Shown here one piece after another: positions 29,323-38,146 of a DNA stretch of 38,245 bases; the stretch's first letter is position 1; each line of letters starts with the position of its first letter. Source of the stretch: an uncultured bacterium (GTDB lineage Bacteria > Cyanobacteriota > Vampirovibrionia > Gastranaerophilales > Gastranaerophilaceae); NCBI GenBank assembly GCA_947361225.1, contig CANAIK010000011.1:1-38245 (forward strand), read 5' to 3'. The translations under genes were made by a program, and so were the position numbers. The notes under the pieces were generated by a model. That model ran no database searches, was not told the DNA's origin, and worked only from the letters and a program-made list of their open reading frames with translations.

Positions 29323-30209
29323 ACAATTTAATTACAATTAAAGATTTATCTAAAGACGATATCCTTGAAATTTACAATCGTGCTTATGAATTCGAAAAAA
29401 ACAGAAGAAAAGCGAATCATAGCAACGCTCAAGTGGTTACGATGTTTTTTGAGAACTCAACCAGAACAAAGTTGTCCTTTGAATTAGCGCTCAATAAAAT
29501 TCAAGCGAATAAATACGATTTTCAACCTTCAACTTCCTCAATTAACAAAGGCGAGGAACTTTTCGACACAATTAACAACCTTAGTGCCATTGGATTTGAT
29601 ACGATAATCCTAAGACACGAATCAAGTTCTTTAATTGAGGAACTTGTTAATAAAAAATACTATCAAGATATTTCTTTTATAAACGCCGGCTCCGGTACAA
29701 ACGCCCATCCAACGCAAGCTTTGCTTGATTTTTATACATTAAAAAAACATTTTGGGAATATTGAAGGAAAAACCGTAACAATAGTAGGAGACGTCCTTCA
29801 TTCAAGGGTTGCAAGGTCTAATATCGAGTTGTTGAAAAAATTCGATGTAAATATTCGAATTTTAGCGCCGAAAGCTTTTATCGACGAATCAATTGAAGGA
29901 ATAACTTACTTTGATAACTTAAAAACTGCTTTTGAATCAGCAGATATAATAATGGCACTTCGAATTCAGAAGGAAAGAATTAAAGAAAAAATCGATTTTG
30001 AAGAGTACATTAAAAATTATCAAATAACAAGGGATAATTTGCCTTATGCTGCGATTTTAATGCATCCTGGACCTGTTAATCGAGATATTGAAATAGAAAG
30101 TAGTGTTCTTGAGATTCAGAATGCAAGAACAATTCTAAATCAGGCTAAAAACGGAGTATATGTTAGAATGGCGCTGTTGGATATGATTCTATCGAATAAG
30201 GGGCTTTAA
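29319..30209 (+). CDS. pyrB: aspartate carbamoyltransferase catalytic subunit
   Basis: Makes carbamoyl-aspartate, the committed step. 296 residues, normal for the catalytic chain. The carbamoyl-phosphate loop FFENSTRTKLSFELA near 43-57 carries STRTK where STRTR is most usual. HPTQALLDFYTL near 129-140 is the carbamoyltransferase motif, VTIVGDVLHSRVARS lies near 151-165, and MHPGPVNRDIEIE near 248-260. No pyrI regulatory chain is present in the operon, so allosteric control by nucleotides on this enzyme is not expected in the E. coli manner. Confidence 0.96.
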   Translation: MNNLITIKDLSKDDILEIYNRAYEFEKNRRKANHSNAQVVTMFFENSTRTKLSFELALNKIQANKYDFQPSTSSINKGEELFDTINNLSAIGFDTIILRHESSSLIEELVNKKYYQDISFINAGSGTNAHPTQALLDFYTLKKHFGNIEGKTVTIVGDVLHSRVARSNIELLKKFDVNIRILAPKAFIDESIEGITYFDNLKTAFESADIIMALRIQKERIKEKIDFEEYIKNYQITRDNLPYAAILMHPGPVNRDIEIESSVLEIQNARTILNQAKNGVYVRMALLDMILSNKGL

Positions 30210-30213
30210 AAAA

Positions 30214-31194
30214 ATGGGAAAAGTGGTTGAAACATTGGGTTTTATTGATTTACACACACATTTTAGAGAACCCGGATTCGAATACAAAGAAACCATAGAA
30301 ACAGGAGTCAAAGCAGCTAAATGCGGAGGTTTTGTCGGGGTTTGCACAATGGCTAACACTAATCCTGTTTGTGATAACCCTAAAGTTATAGAATTTATCC
30401 TCAATAAAGCAAAAAACTGCAACTTCGATATTTATCCAATAGCGGCAATTACAAAGAATTTGGATAGTTTAGATCTTGTTAACTTTAAAGAACTAAAAAA
30501 CGCAGGGGCTGTTGGTTTTTCAAACGACGGATTGCCCTTGGGAGACGAAAAAGTTTTTCTTGAGGCGCTTAAGCAAGAAGAACTTATTATTTCTCATTGC
30601 GAAAAGGAAACTCAAGAAATTGAAACTCAAATTTCATTATTTCAATTCGCACTTAAAAAAGGGTTTAATCCAAGACTCCATTTTTGTCACGTTTCAAAAA
30701 AAGATAGCGTTGATTTAATTAGAAAAGCAAAAAACAAAGGACTTGCAATAAGCGCTGAAACTGCTCCTCATTACTTTACTTTTACCCGAGATAATATTTC
30801 AAGCAACGGGGTTTTTAAAATGAATCCTCCCCTGGGGGAAAAAAACGATAAAGAAAGCATAATTGAGGCACTTTTTAACGATACAATCGATTGCGTTGCA
30901 ACGGATCACGCTCCCCACGCAAAAGAAGAAAAACTAAAACCATATAACGACGCACCTAACGGAATAATCGGGCTTGAAACCGCTTTTAGTTTGACTTATG
31001 AACTTTTAGGATTGGAAAAAACTTTAGAAAAAATGGCTTATAATCCAAGAAAGATTCTAAGAATCGAGAATAATAAAAAAATAAAAATCGATCTTGATAA
31101 AACTTATATTTACTTAGAAAAAAACTCTTTTTCTAAGTGCAAGCTCAGCTGTTACAACAATTTAGAATTAAAAGGGAAAATAATTTATGAATAA
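30214..31194 (+). CDS. pyrC: dihydroorotase
   Basis: Cyclises carbamoyl-aspartate to dihydroorotate. Metal ligands are visible: HxH in GFIDLHTHFREPGFEYKE near 10-27, further His in IISHCEKE and LHFCHVSKKD, and the Asp in CVATDHAPHAKEEK near 228-241. At 326 residues it is about 100 shorter than most class I enzymes (about 425): it starts right at the first metal motif, so the small N-terminal beta domain is missing, and the C-terminal composite domain is short. The start used follows the pyrB stop by 4 bases; I see no longer frame. It may need a partner (PyrB complex), as in Aquifex. Confidence 0.93.
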   Translation: MGKVVETLGFIDLHTHFREPGFEYKETIETGVKAAKCGGFVGVCTMANTNPVCDNPKVIEFILNKAKNCNFDIYPIAAITKNLDSLDLVNFKELKNAGAVGFSNDGLPLGDEKVFLEALKQEELIISHCEKETQEIETQISLFQFALKKGFNPRLHFCHVSKKDSVDLIRKAKNKGLAISAETAPHYFTFTRDNISSNGVFKMNPPLGEKNDKESIIEALFNDTIDCVATDHAPHAKEEKLKPYNDAPNGIIGLETAFSLTYELLGLEKTLEKMAYNPRKILRIENNKKIKIDLDKTYIYLEKNSFSKCKLSCYNNLELKGKIIYE

Positions 31195-31915
31195 AGATGA
31201 AATTAAACAAAAACTGGTTCTGGCTCTTGATGTTGAGGAATTGGAGCAAGCGAAGAATTTAGTTAATGAATTAAGTCCTTATATTGGAACTTTTAAGGTT
31301 GGTTTACAGCTTTTTTGCGGGTTCGGGCTTGAAATTATTAATTATATTAAAGAAAAAAATTCTAATTTCTTTTTGGATGTTAAACTCCACGATATTCCTA
31401 ATACGGTTGAAAAAGCCTCTTATAATATAATAAAAAACGGTGCAACTTTTTTTAATGTTCACGCTCAAGGTTCAATTGATATGATGAGGGCGGCAAGAAT
31501 TGGAGCTGATAAAGCTTATCGGGAATTTAACACAAAAAAACCTTTAATTCTTGGTGTTACTTTGTTAACGAGTATTTCTCAAGAAGTTTTAAATAAAGAA
31601 CTTTCGGTTAATAAGGATTCTCGAAGTTTTGTTGTGGAATTGGCAAAAAACGCTAAAACCGCAGGATTAGACGGCGTTGTTGCGTCTGTAGCGGAACTTG
31701 AGGCAATAAAAAAAGAATTAGGGGACGATTTTATTGTCCTAACGCCGGGGATAAGACCTTCCTGGAGTTCAGTCAACGATCAAAAAAGAATTGCAACTCC
31801 AAGCAGCGCAATTTCTAAAGGAGCCGATTTTATTGTTTTAGGACGTGCAATTACAGCGTCAGACAATAGAATTGAGGCAATTGAAAAAATTTACAGTGAA
31901 ATTATAAGGATATAA
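31187..31915 (+). CDS. pyrF: orotidine 5'-phosphate decarboxylase
   Basis: Last step to UMP. 242 residues, the class with the NFFLDVKLHDIPNTVEKA active site near 60-77 (the D-x-K-x-x-D core). LVLALDVEELEQAKNLV near 10 gives the first Asp, VNVHAQG-like FFNVHAQGSIDMM follows, and the phosphate-binding end is VLTPGIRP then FIVLGRAITASDN. It overlaps pyrC by 8 bases, and carA starts 2 bases after its stop. Confidence 0.97.
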   Translation: MNKDEIKQKLVLALDVEELEQAKNLVNELSPYIGTFKVGLQLFCGFGLEIINYIKEKNSNFFLDVKLHDIPNTVEKASYNIIKNGATFFNVHAQGSIDMMRAARIGADKAYREFNTKKPLILGVTLLTSISQEVLNKELSVNKDSRSFVVELAKNAKTAGLDGVVASVAELEAIKKELGDDFIVLTPGIRPSWSSVNDQKRIATPSSAISKGADFIVLGRAITASDNRIEAIEKIYSEIIRI

Positions 31916-31917
31916 AA

Positions 31918-33015
31918 ATGGCAACTTTACTACTACAAGACGGGACCTTGATTAAAGGAAAATCATTCGGGTTCGAAGGTGAAAAAAAGGGGGAAATCGT
32001 TTTTAATACCTCAATGACAGGTTATCAAGAAATTATTTCTGATCCGAGTTATGCTAATCAAATTGTTGTTATGACTTATCCTGAAATTGGAAACTACGGG
32101 CTCAACGAAGACGATTTTGAATCCGACAAACCGTTTTTATCGGGTCTTGTTGTTAAAAACTATTCTAAAAAAGATAGCCACTATAAAGCAAATCAAACCT
32201 TAGAAAAATATTTAGTTGATAATAAAATACCTGCGCTTGAGGGAGTTGATACAAGGTCGTTAGTTAAAAAAATTAGAGAAATCGGCGCTATGTCAGCTTT
32301 TATTACAAACAGAGATTTAGAGGAAGCTGAAATTAAAGAAAAATTAGAAGAGCTAAAGAATTATGAGGTTGAAAAAAATATAATTGATCATACTTCAACT
32401 AAAGAAAAGTATATTTTTAACTCCTCAGGTTCGATTGACATTGGTTTTATTGATTATGGGACAAAACGTGGAATTCTGGAGTCATTGGGTTCAAGGGGGG
32501 CAAAATTAACGGTTTATCCTTGTAATGTCAGCGCTAAAGAAATTTTGGATAATAACCACGCTGCACTGTTTTTATCCAATGGTCCGGGGGATCCAGCGAA
32601 TTACACTTATCAAATAGAACAAATTAAAGAATTATTGGGAAAACTTCCGATTTTTGGAATTTGTCTTGGATATCAACTTTTAGCGCTAAGTGCAGACGCT
32701 AAAACTTATAAATTAAAATACGGACATCGAGGGGGCAATCATCCCGTTATTAATTTAGAGAACAATAAAGTTATGATGACAAGTCAAAACCACGGTTATG
32801 CTGTAGATTTAGAGAATTTACCAAATCTTATAAGACCGACGTATAAAAATTTAAACGATAACACATTGGAAGGGTTCGAAATATCCAGTTTATCTGTTTA
32901 TGCGGTTCAATTCCACCCCGAATCAAAACCGGGACCAAATGACGCAAAAATAATATTTGATGAATGGTTTAATATCCTGCAAGGCAAAATTAATGAGGTG
33001 AATAATGAAAGATAA
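31918..33015 (+). CDS. carA: carbamoyl-phosphate synthase, small (glutaminase) subunit
   Basis: Releases ammonia from glutamine for CarB. 365 residues. The N-terminal domain has GEIVFNTSMTGYQEIISDPS near 25-44; the class I amidotransferase half has FLSNGPGDPANY near 219-230, the nucleophile in IFGICLGYQLLAL near 243-255, TSQNHGYAVD, and the His-Glu pair in AVQFHPESKPGP near the C-terminus. The ribosome site AGGATATAAAA precedes the ATG. It overlaps carB by 11 bases. It supplies carbamoyl phosphate for pyrimidines and, if the pathway exists, arginine. Confidence 0.97.
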   Translation: MATLLLQDGTLIKGKSFGFEGEKKGEIVFNTSMTGYQEIISDPSYANQIVVMTYPEIGNYGLNEDDFESDKPFLSGLVVKNYSKKDSHYKANQTLEKYLVDNKIPALEGVDTRSLVKKIREIGAMSAFITNRDLEEAEIKEKLEELKNYEVEKNIIDHTSTKEKYIFNSSGSIDIGFIDYGTKRGILESLGSRGAKLTVYPCNVSAKEILDNNHAALFLSNGPGDPANYTYQIEQIKELLGKLPIFGICLGYQLLALSADAKTYKLKYGHRGGNHPVINLENNKVMMTSQNHGYAVDLENLPNLIRPTYKNLNDNTLEGFEISSLSVYAVQFHPESKPGPNDAKIIFDEWFNILQGKINEVNNER

Positions 33016-36000
33016 ATCCCTAAAAAAAGTTTTAGTAATAGGCTCAGGTCCAATTGTAATCGGACAAGCTGCCGAATTTGATTATGCCGGAGTTCAGGCT
33101 TGCAGGGCATTAAAAGAAGAAGGAATCGAAGTTGTTCTTGTGAATTCAAATCCTGCAACGATTATGACCGACGAAGAAATTGCATCTAAGGTTTATATTG
33201 AACCCCTAACCCTTGATGCGCTAACTGAAATTATAAAAATTGAGCGTCCCCAAGGTCTAATTGCGTCTTTAGGGGGACAAACCGCACTTAATCTTGCGGT
33301 TGAACTATTCGAAGCAAATATTCTTGAGGAATATAACGTTAAGTTATTGGGAACAAATATTGAATCGATTAAAAAGGCTGAGGATAGAGAATTATTCAAG
33401 AATTTAATGGAAGAAATCGGAGAACCGGTTCCTAAAAGCGAAATTGTGTCAAGTTTTGTTGAGGCAAAAAACTTTAGTGATAAAATCGGTTTTCCAATTA
33501 TTATTCGCCCTGCTTTTACCCTAGGGGGCGCAGGAGGCGGAATTGCGCACAATATCGAGGAATATGAGGAAATTGTTAATATTGGATTAAATCAATCTCC
33601 GATTAATCAAGTTTTGGTTGAAAAATCAATTGCAGGATACAAAGAAATTGAATACGAGGTTATTCGAGACAAAAACGACACCTGTATAATTATTTGTAAT
33701 ATGGAAAACATTGACCCAATCGGAATTCACACAGGGGACAGTTTTGTCGTTGCTCCAAGTCAAACTTTAACAAACAATGAGTTTCAAATGCTACGATCCA
33801 GTGCTATAAAAATTATAAGAGCCTTAAAAATCGAAGGGGGATGCAATGTTCAATTTGCACTTGATACAAAATCAAACCAATATTACGTAATTGAAGTAAA
33901 TCCAAGGGTTTCAAGATCATCGGCGCTGGCAAGTAAAGCGAGCGGATATCCCATTGCAAAAATTGCAACAAAAATTGCCGTTGGGTTTAATTTACACGAA
34001 ATAAAAAATTCAATTACAAATAAAACAACAGCAGCGTTTGAACCTTCCTTAGATTATGTTGTTGTTAAAATTCCAAAGTGGCCTTTCGATAAATTTTCCC
34101 AAGGGGATAGAATTCTAGGCACTAAAATGAAAGCAACCGGGGAAATAATGGCAATTGGAAGGGAGTTTTGTGCTTGTTTTAAAAAAGCGCTTACATCCCT
34201 TGAAGAAAAGCACACGGGGCTTTTAAAAAGGGGTTTTGAAAAACTAAACAAAGAGGAATTATTAAAAGAGCTATACATTCAAGACGACAGAAGGATTTTT
34301 AGACTGGCGCAGGCTTTATATAATAACGAAGATATCGAACAATTGCACAAAATAACAAAAATTGATATTTGGTTTATTTCAAAAATTAAGGAAATCGTTG
34401 ATTTGGAGCGCTCCTTAGAAACAGAACCCTTTACTTTGGAGTTATATAAAAAAGCAAAATCCTTTAACTTTTTGGATTCTGAAATTTCAACAATTGCCAA
34501 TGTTGATATTAAAGAAATTGAAAAATTGGGTATTACTGCTTCGTTTAGGGTTGTTGACACTTGCGCTGCGGAGTTTAGCGCTGCAACTCCTTATTTTTAT
34601 TCAACCTTTTTTGAACAAGACGAAATCGAAGAATTTAAGAGCAAAAACAAAACCGATAAGGAAAATATCCTTGTTTTGGGTTCAGGTCCAATTAGAATCG
34701 GTCAAGGAATCGAATTTGATTATTGTTCAGTGCACGCAGCCCAAGAACTTAACAAAAGAGGCTATGAATCAATAATGGTTAACTCTAATCCTGAAACTTT
34801 ATCAACCGATTTTGATATTGCCTCAAGATTATATTTTGAACCAATGAATATTGAATATATTATGAATATCATTAAAAAAGAAAATCCTAAGGGCGTTTTG
34901 GTTCAATTCGGAGGACAAACCGCAATCAATTTAGCGGAAAAATTGGATAAAAAGGGTGTTAAAATTTTAGGGACAAGCATTGAAAGTATTAATGCAACCG
35001 AGGATAGAAAAGTTTTCGAAAAATTGCTCCGGGAACTAAAAATCCCTCAGCCGAAAGGTTGTGCTGTAACAAGCGCTGCTCGAGCGCTTAGTGCGGTAAA
35101 GGAGCTTAACTATCCTGTTCTGGTTCGACCAAGTTATGTTATCGGGGGACGTGGAATGCAGGTTGTTTACAACGACGAGGAGCTTTTAACTTATATTACG
35201 GAGGCTTTTAAGTTCTCGTCCGAGCATCCTGTTTTAATCGACCAATATTTAGAGGGTCAAGAAGTTGAACTTGATTTAATTAGTGACGGACGTGATGTTT
35301 TAATCCCCGGGATTTGCGAGCATATTGAACGAGCCGGGGTTCATTCGGGGGATTCAATGAGCATTTATCCCAGTCAGAATATTTCAAGGAAAAACGAGAA
35401 AATTTTAGTTAAATATGCTACAAAAATAGCAAGAAAGCTAAATATTAAGGGTTTAGCCAATATTCAATTTATAATTAAAGACGACGAAGTTTATGTAATT
35501 GAAGTTAATCCAAGGGCGTCTCGAACTGTTCCTATAATGAGTAAAGTTACGGGAATTCCAATGGTTAATATTGCCTTAAGCGCAATATTAGGAAAATCGA
35601 TTCGAAGAGCGGGTTTTGGGGTTGGTTTGTACAAAAAAACAGGCTTGGTTTCAGTTAAAATGCCTATTTTTTCCTGGCAAAAGCTCAATCGAATAGACCC
35701 TGCGCTGGCTCCTGAAATGAAATCGACAGGTGAAGTTCTAGGAGTCGACAGAAACTACAAAAAAGCGCTTTATAAAGCATTTTTAGCGGGTGGACACAAA
35801 TTTAGCAAATCCAAACAAAGGGTTTTAGTATCTTTAAATGATCACAACAAACAACCCGCTCTTCCAATGTTAAAAAAATTATTTAAACAAGGATTCTTCA
35901 TAATGGCAACCTGGGGAACCCATAAATTCCTTGAAAGAAACGGAATTCCTTCTAAAATGATTGAAAAATTTATGATTGATAAACTTCAAAAACGTATGAA

Positions 36001-36238
36001 AAACGGGCGTTTGAGTTTTATTGTAAACACACCGACCACAGGGAAAAATTCACAGAATGCAGGTTTTCAAATAAGAACCATAGCGCAAATGTACGGAATT
36101 CCGAGTTTTACATCAATCGATACAGCGAATGCTTTTTTGGTTGCGCATAAAACATTTGATAAAAATACAAAATTAACTTATGATACTATAACTAACTATA
36201 GAAAGAAAAAATTTTTCAAGTTATTTAGAATAAAATAA
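33005..36238 (+). CDS. carB: carbamoyl-phosphate synthase, large subunit
   Basis: 1077 residues, full length. Two homologous synthetase halves are seen: the first from VLVIGSGPIVIGQAAEFDYA near residue 8, the second from LVLGSGPIRIGQGIEFDYCS near 555 on. Each has an ATP-grasp with IRPAFTLGGAGGG and VRPSYVIGGRGMQ glycine loops, and FALDTKSNQYYVIEVNPRVS / FIIKDDEVYVIEVNPRAS metal sites. The C-terminal MGS-like allosteric domain covers about 935-1077 (GFFIMATWGTHKFLERNGIP), where UMP or ornithine act in E. coli. It is the last enzyme gene of the UMP operon. Confidence 0.97.
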   Translation: MKDKSLKKVLVIGSGPIVIGQAAEFDYAGVQACRALKEEGIEVVLVNSNPATIMTDEEIASKVYIEPLTLDALTEIIKIERPQGLIASLGGQTALNLAVELFEANILEEYNVKLLGTNIESIKKAEDRELFKNLMEEIGEPVPKSEIVSSFVEAKNFSDKIGFPIIIRPAFTLGGAGGGIAHNIEEYEEIVNIGLNQSPINQVLVEKSIAGYKEIEYEVIRDKNDTCIIICNMENIDPIGIHTGDSFVVAPSQTLTNNEFQMLRSSAIKIIRALKIEGGCNVQFALDTKSNQYYVIEVNPRVSRSSALASKASGYPIAKIATKIAVGFNLHEIKNSITNKTTAAFEPSLDYVVVKIPKWPFDKFSQGDRILGTKMKATGEIMAIGREFCACFKKALTSLEEKHTGLLKRGFEKLNKEELLKELYIQDDRRIFRLAQALYNNEDIEQLHKITKIDIWFISKIKEIVDLERSLETEPFTLELYKKAKSFNFLDSEISTIANVDIKEIEKLGITASFRVVDTCAAEFSAATPYFYSTFFEQDEIEEFKSKNKTDKENILVLGSGPIRIGQGIEFDYCSVHAAQELNKRGYESIMVNSNPETLSTDFDIASRLYFEPMNIEYIMNIIKKENPKGVLVQFGGQTAINLAEKLDKKGVKILGTSIESINATEDRKVFEKLLRELKIPQPKGCAVTSAARALSAVKELNYPVLVRPSYVIGGRGMQVVYNDEELLTYITEAFKFSSEHPVLIDQYLEGQEVELDLISDGRDVLIPGICEHIERAGVHSGDSMSIYPSQNISRKNEKILVKYATKIARKLNIKGLANIQFIIKDDEVYVIEVNPRASRTVPIMSKVTGIPMVNIALSAILGKSIRRAGFGVGLYKKTGLVSVKMPIFSWQKLNRIDPALAPEMKSTGEVLGVDRNYKKALYKAFLAGGHKFSKSKQRVLVSLNDHNKQPALPMLKKLFKQGFFIMATWGTHKFLERNGIPSKMIEKFMIDKLQKRMKNGRLSFIVNTPTTGKNSQNAGFQIRTIAQMYGIPSFTSIDTANAFLVAHKTFDKNTKLTYDTITNYRKKKFFKLFRIK

Positions 36239-36251
36239 ATTTGAGGTATAA

Positions 36252-37610
36252 ATGTTCGAAAAATTTACAAAAAAAGCAATCGATGTCCTTTTGTCCGCTC
36301 AGAATCACGCTATTGAGCTAAAACATCAAAGGATTTGTTCAGAACATATCCTGCTTGGATTAAAAGAACTATCCAAAGGGGTTCAAGAAAAAATTCTTGG
36401 TTTTGATAAAATCGATATTCAAGAACTCAAGACTCTGGTTGCTTATTGTCAGGTTCAACAAGAGAACTTGGATTCGAGGGATATTTTTTTCTCGATTGAT
36501 ACAAGAACAATCCTCAAAAAAACAGTAGAGTTAACTAAAGAACTCAATTCTAAGTTTACAATGCCCCAGCATTTGGCATTAGCGATTTTTTTAACCAAAG
36601 AATCGGGAGCTTATAGGATTCTAAGACAATTCAATATTGACGAGGAAAAAATTATTCCTAATTTGAAAAGAATCTTAGATAAAAGTTCGGATATTAAACC
36701 CCGACATCCTGAAATCGAAGAAATTGCCCCAAAAAGCAATATTAATGACTTTTTTAGGGAAAAAACAATTTCTCAAATCCTATCCAACGCTCAATCAAAA
36801 CTTAGTGCTAAAGGATATGAAATTCTGGGAACCGAACAGCTTTTGCAATCAATTCTGGATAATGAAGACTATAAAATTACCCAATTGTTGAATAAATATT
36901 CGATTGATTCAAAAATTTTCCAAGAACACTTAGACGCATTCTCAAGCAGGAATCTGGAGTTTGAGAATTCCGAAAAACAAATAATTTTTACTCCCAATGC
37001 CTTTAGTGCACTTTTAGCGGCGCTTGATTTGGCTAAAGAAACGGGCAGCGTTGGAATTGAGGCGCAACACGTGGTTTTGGGGATTCTAAAAATTAAAAAA
37101 GGAATTGCATATAAAATCCTATCTTCCTTAATTACCGATAAAACCGAATTTTTTGATAGTGTTATTAAAAAAACTAATGAAAATATTCCTGAAACCCTTA
37201 TGATTCTAAGGCTTGCAAAACAAGAGGCAAGGGATTTAAACACAAGTACAATAGGGACAGAAATTATCCTATTGGGGATTTTGTCTTACGGGGCAGGGGT
37301 TGCTTATGAAACCCTAAAGCGCCTTGGAATAACTTTAAAAGACGCAAGAAACGAGGTTCGAAAACTCATTGTTCCGCAAAAAGAAGTGGAAGAACTTGTC
37401 TACAGCTCCCGAGCACAGCAGGTTTTAGAGCTTGCCTATAAAACAGCAAGAGAACACAAAAGATCCGCAATAAAATCAGAAAATTTGCTTTATGGCATTA
37501 CAAAAACCGATAATTGTCTTGCAATGACAGTGTTGTCGAACTTAGGAACAGATAAACTTGAACTCCAACAAGGAATTAAACAAGAACTACTGGGCGGAAT
37601 GGATTTATAG
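36252..37610 (+). CDS. protein built only of Clp-N repeats (no ATPase), 452 aa
   Basis: The N-terminus MFEKFTKKAIDVLLSAQNHA is a near match to ClpC N-domains, but no Walker motifs follow. I count six Clp repeats, i.e. three double Clp-N domains: starting near 1, 75, 163, 240, 310 and 380. Telling pieces are RICSEHILLGLKEL, FTMPQHLALAIFLT, ILGTEQLLQSILDN, GIEAQHVVLGILKI, TIGTEIILLGILSY and AIKSENLLYGITKT, each the 'E-H-hydrophobic-L-x-G-I' helix. Such domains bind adaptors, phospho-arginine or substrates, so this could be an adaptor or decoy for ClpC/ClpB. It begins 13 bases after carB with GAGGT before the ATG and is probably in the pyr transcript. Confidence 0.85.
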   Translation: MFEKFTKKAIDVLLSAQNHAIELKHQRICSEHILLGLKELSKGVQEKILGFDKIDIQELKTLVAYCQVQQENLDSRDIFFSIDTRTILKKTVELTKELNSKFTMPQHLALAIFLTKESGAYRILRQFNIDEEKIIPNLKRILDKSSDIKPRHPEIEEIAPKSNINDFFREKTISQILSNAQSKLSAKGYEILGTEQLLQSILDNEDYKITQLLNKYSIDSKIFQEHLDAFSSRNLEFENSEKQIIFTPNAFSALLAALDLAKETGSVGIEAQHVVLGILKIKKGIAYKILSSLITDKTEFFDSVIKKTNENIPETLMILRLAKQEARDLNTSTIGTEIILLGILSYGAGVAYETLKRLGITLKDARNEVRKLIVPQKEVEELVYSSRAQQVLELAYKTAREHKRSAIKSENLLYGITKTDNCLAMTVLSNLGTDKLELQQGIKQELLGGMDL

Positions 37611-37620
37611 TTATAAATCC

Positions 37621-38094
37621 TTAATCTTCGTCATCAATTTCAAATTCGGATTCTAATTCTTCAGGTGTTTTTTCAAGTATATAGTTTAAATAATTCTTGT
37701 CCAACTTTACCCCGCTGGGTTCGCCTTTTTCTTCAACAGCGTTAATAAGTTCTGCAAAATTTGAACGATCAGGATAAACAATGATTGGAACTTTCGAATT
37801 AACGTGGAATAAAGGTGCGTTATATGCACACCATTCATTTTGTCCTTCAATCCAATTATAATATTCTTGTCCTGTTACTAAAACCCCAATGTCAAACTTT
37901 TCTGCCAGTGCTTGATAATAATAGCCATTAACAACGCAGCCTTGTTCGTAGAGGCTTGTATAATCCCTTAGAGCATAGTTTTTATTTTCTGTTTGCTCTT
38001 CTAATTCTTTTTTTATTTTCGGTAATTCTCCCTTGGGAGTGGCAATAGGTATTACACTTCTAAAGTGTAAATTCGATAAATTATTAATTTTCAT
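37621..38094 (-). CDS. small orphan protein, 157 aa
   Basis: The start at 38094 (MKINNLSNLHFRSVIPIATP) has AAGGA just upstream; the frame runs on to 38235 but without start signals. The protein is acidic at its end (EELESEFEIDDED) and has no signal peptide or membrane part. The middle (FDIGVLVTGQEYYNWIEGQN, then VNSKVPIIVYPDRSNFAELI) looks like a compact alpha/beta domain. N-termini of the pattern LxFRSVIP recur, as far as I recall, in small proteins of gut Melainabacteria, but I cannot verify this. It is convergent with the Clp-N gene, with a 10-base gap. Confidence 0.72.
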   Translation of the reverse strand: MKINNLSNLHFRSVIPIATPKGELPKIKKELEEQTENKNYALRDYTSLYEQGCVVNGYYYQALAEKFDIGVLVTGQEYYNWIEGQNEWCAYNAPLFHVNSKVPIIVYPDRSNFAELINAVEEKGEPSGVKLDKNYLNYILEKTPEELESEFEIDDED

Positions 38095-38146
38095 ACTTTC
38101 CTTTCTATCATAAAAATATTTCTTATGCTTGTAAATTTTTGTAAAT

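Noticed and set aside
38095-38135. Promoter TTTACA-N17-TATGAT for the gene at 37621-38094
   Set aside because: Good hexamers, but the expected start would fall inside the ribosome site and leave almost no leader, so I did not list it as a feature.
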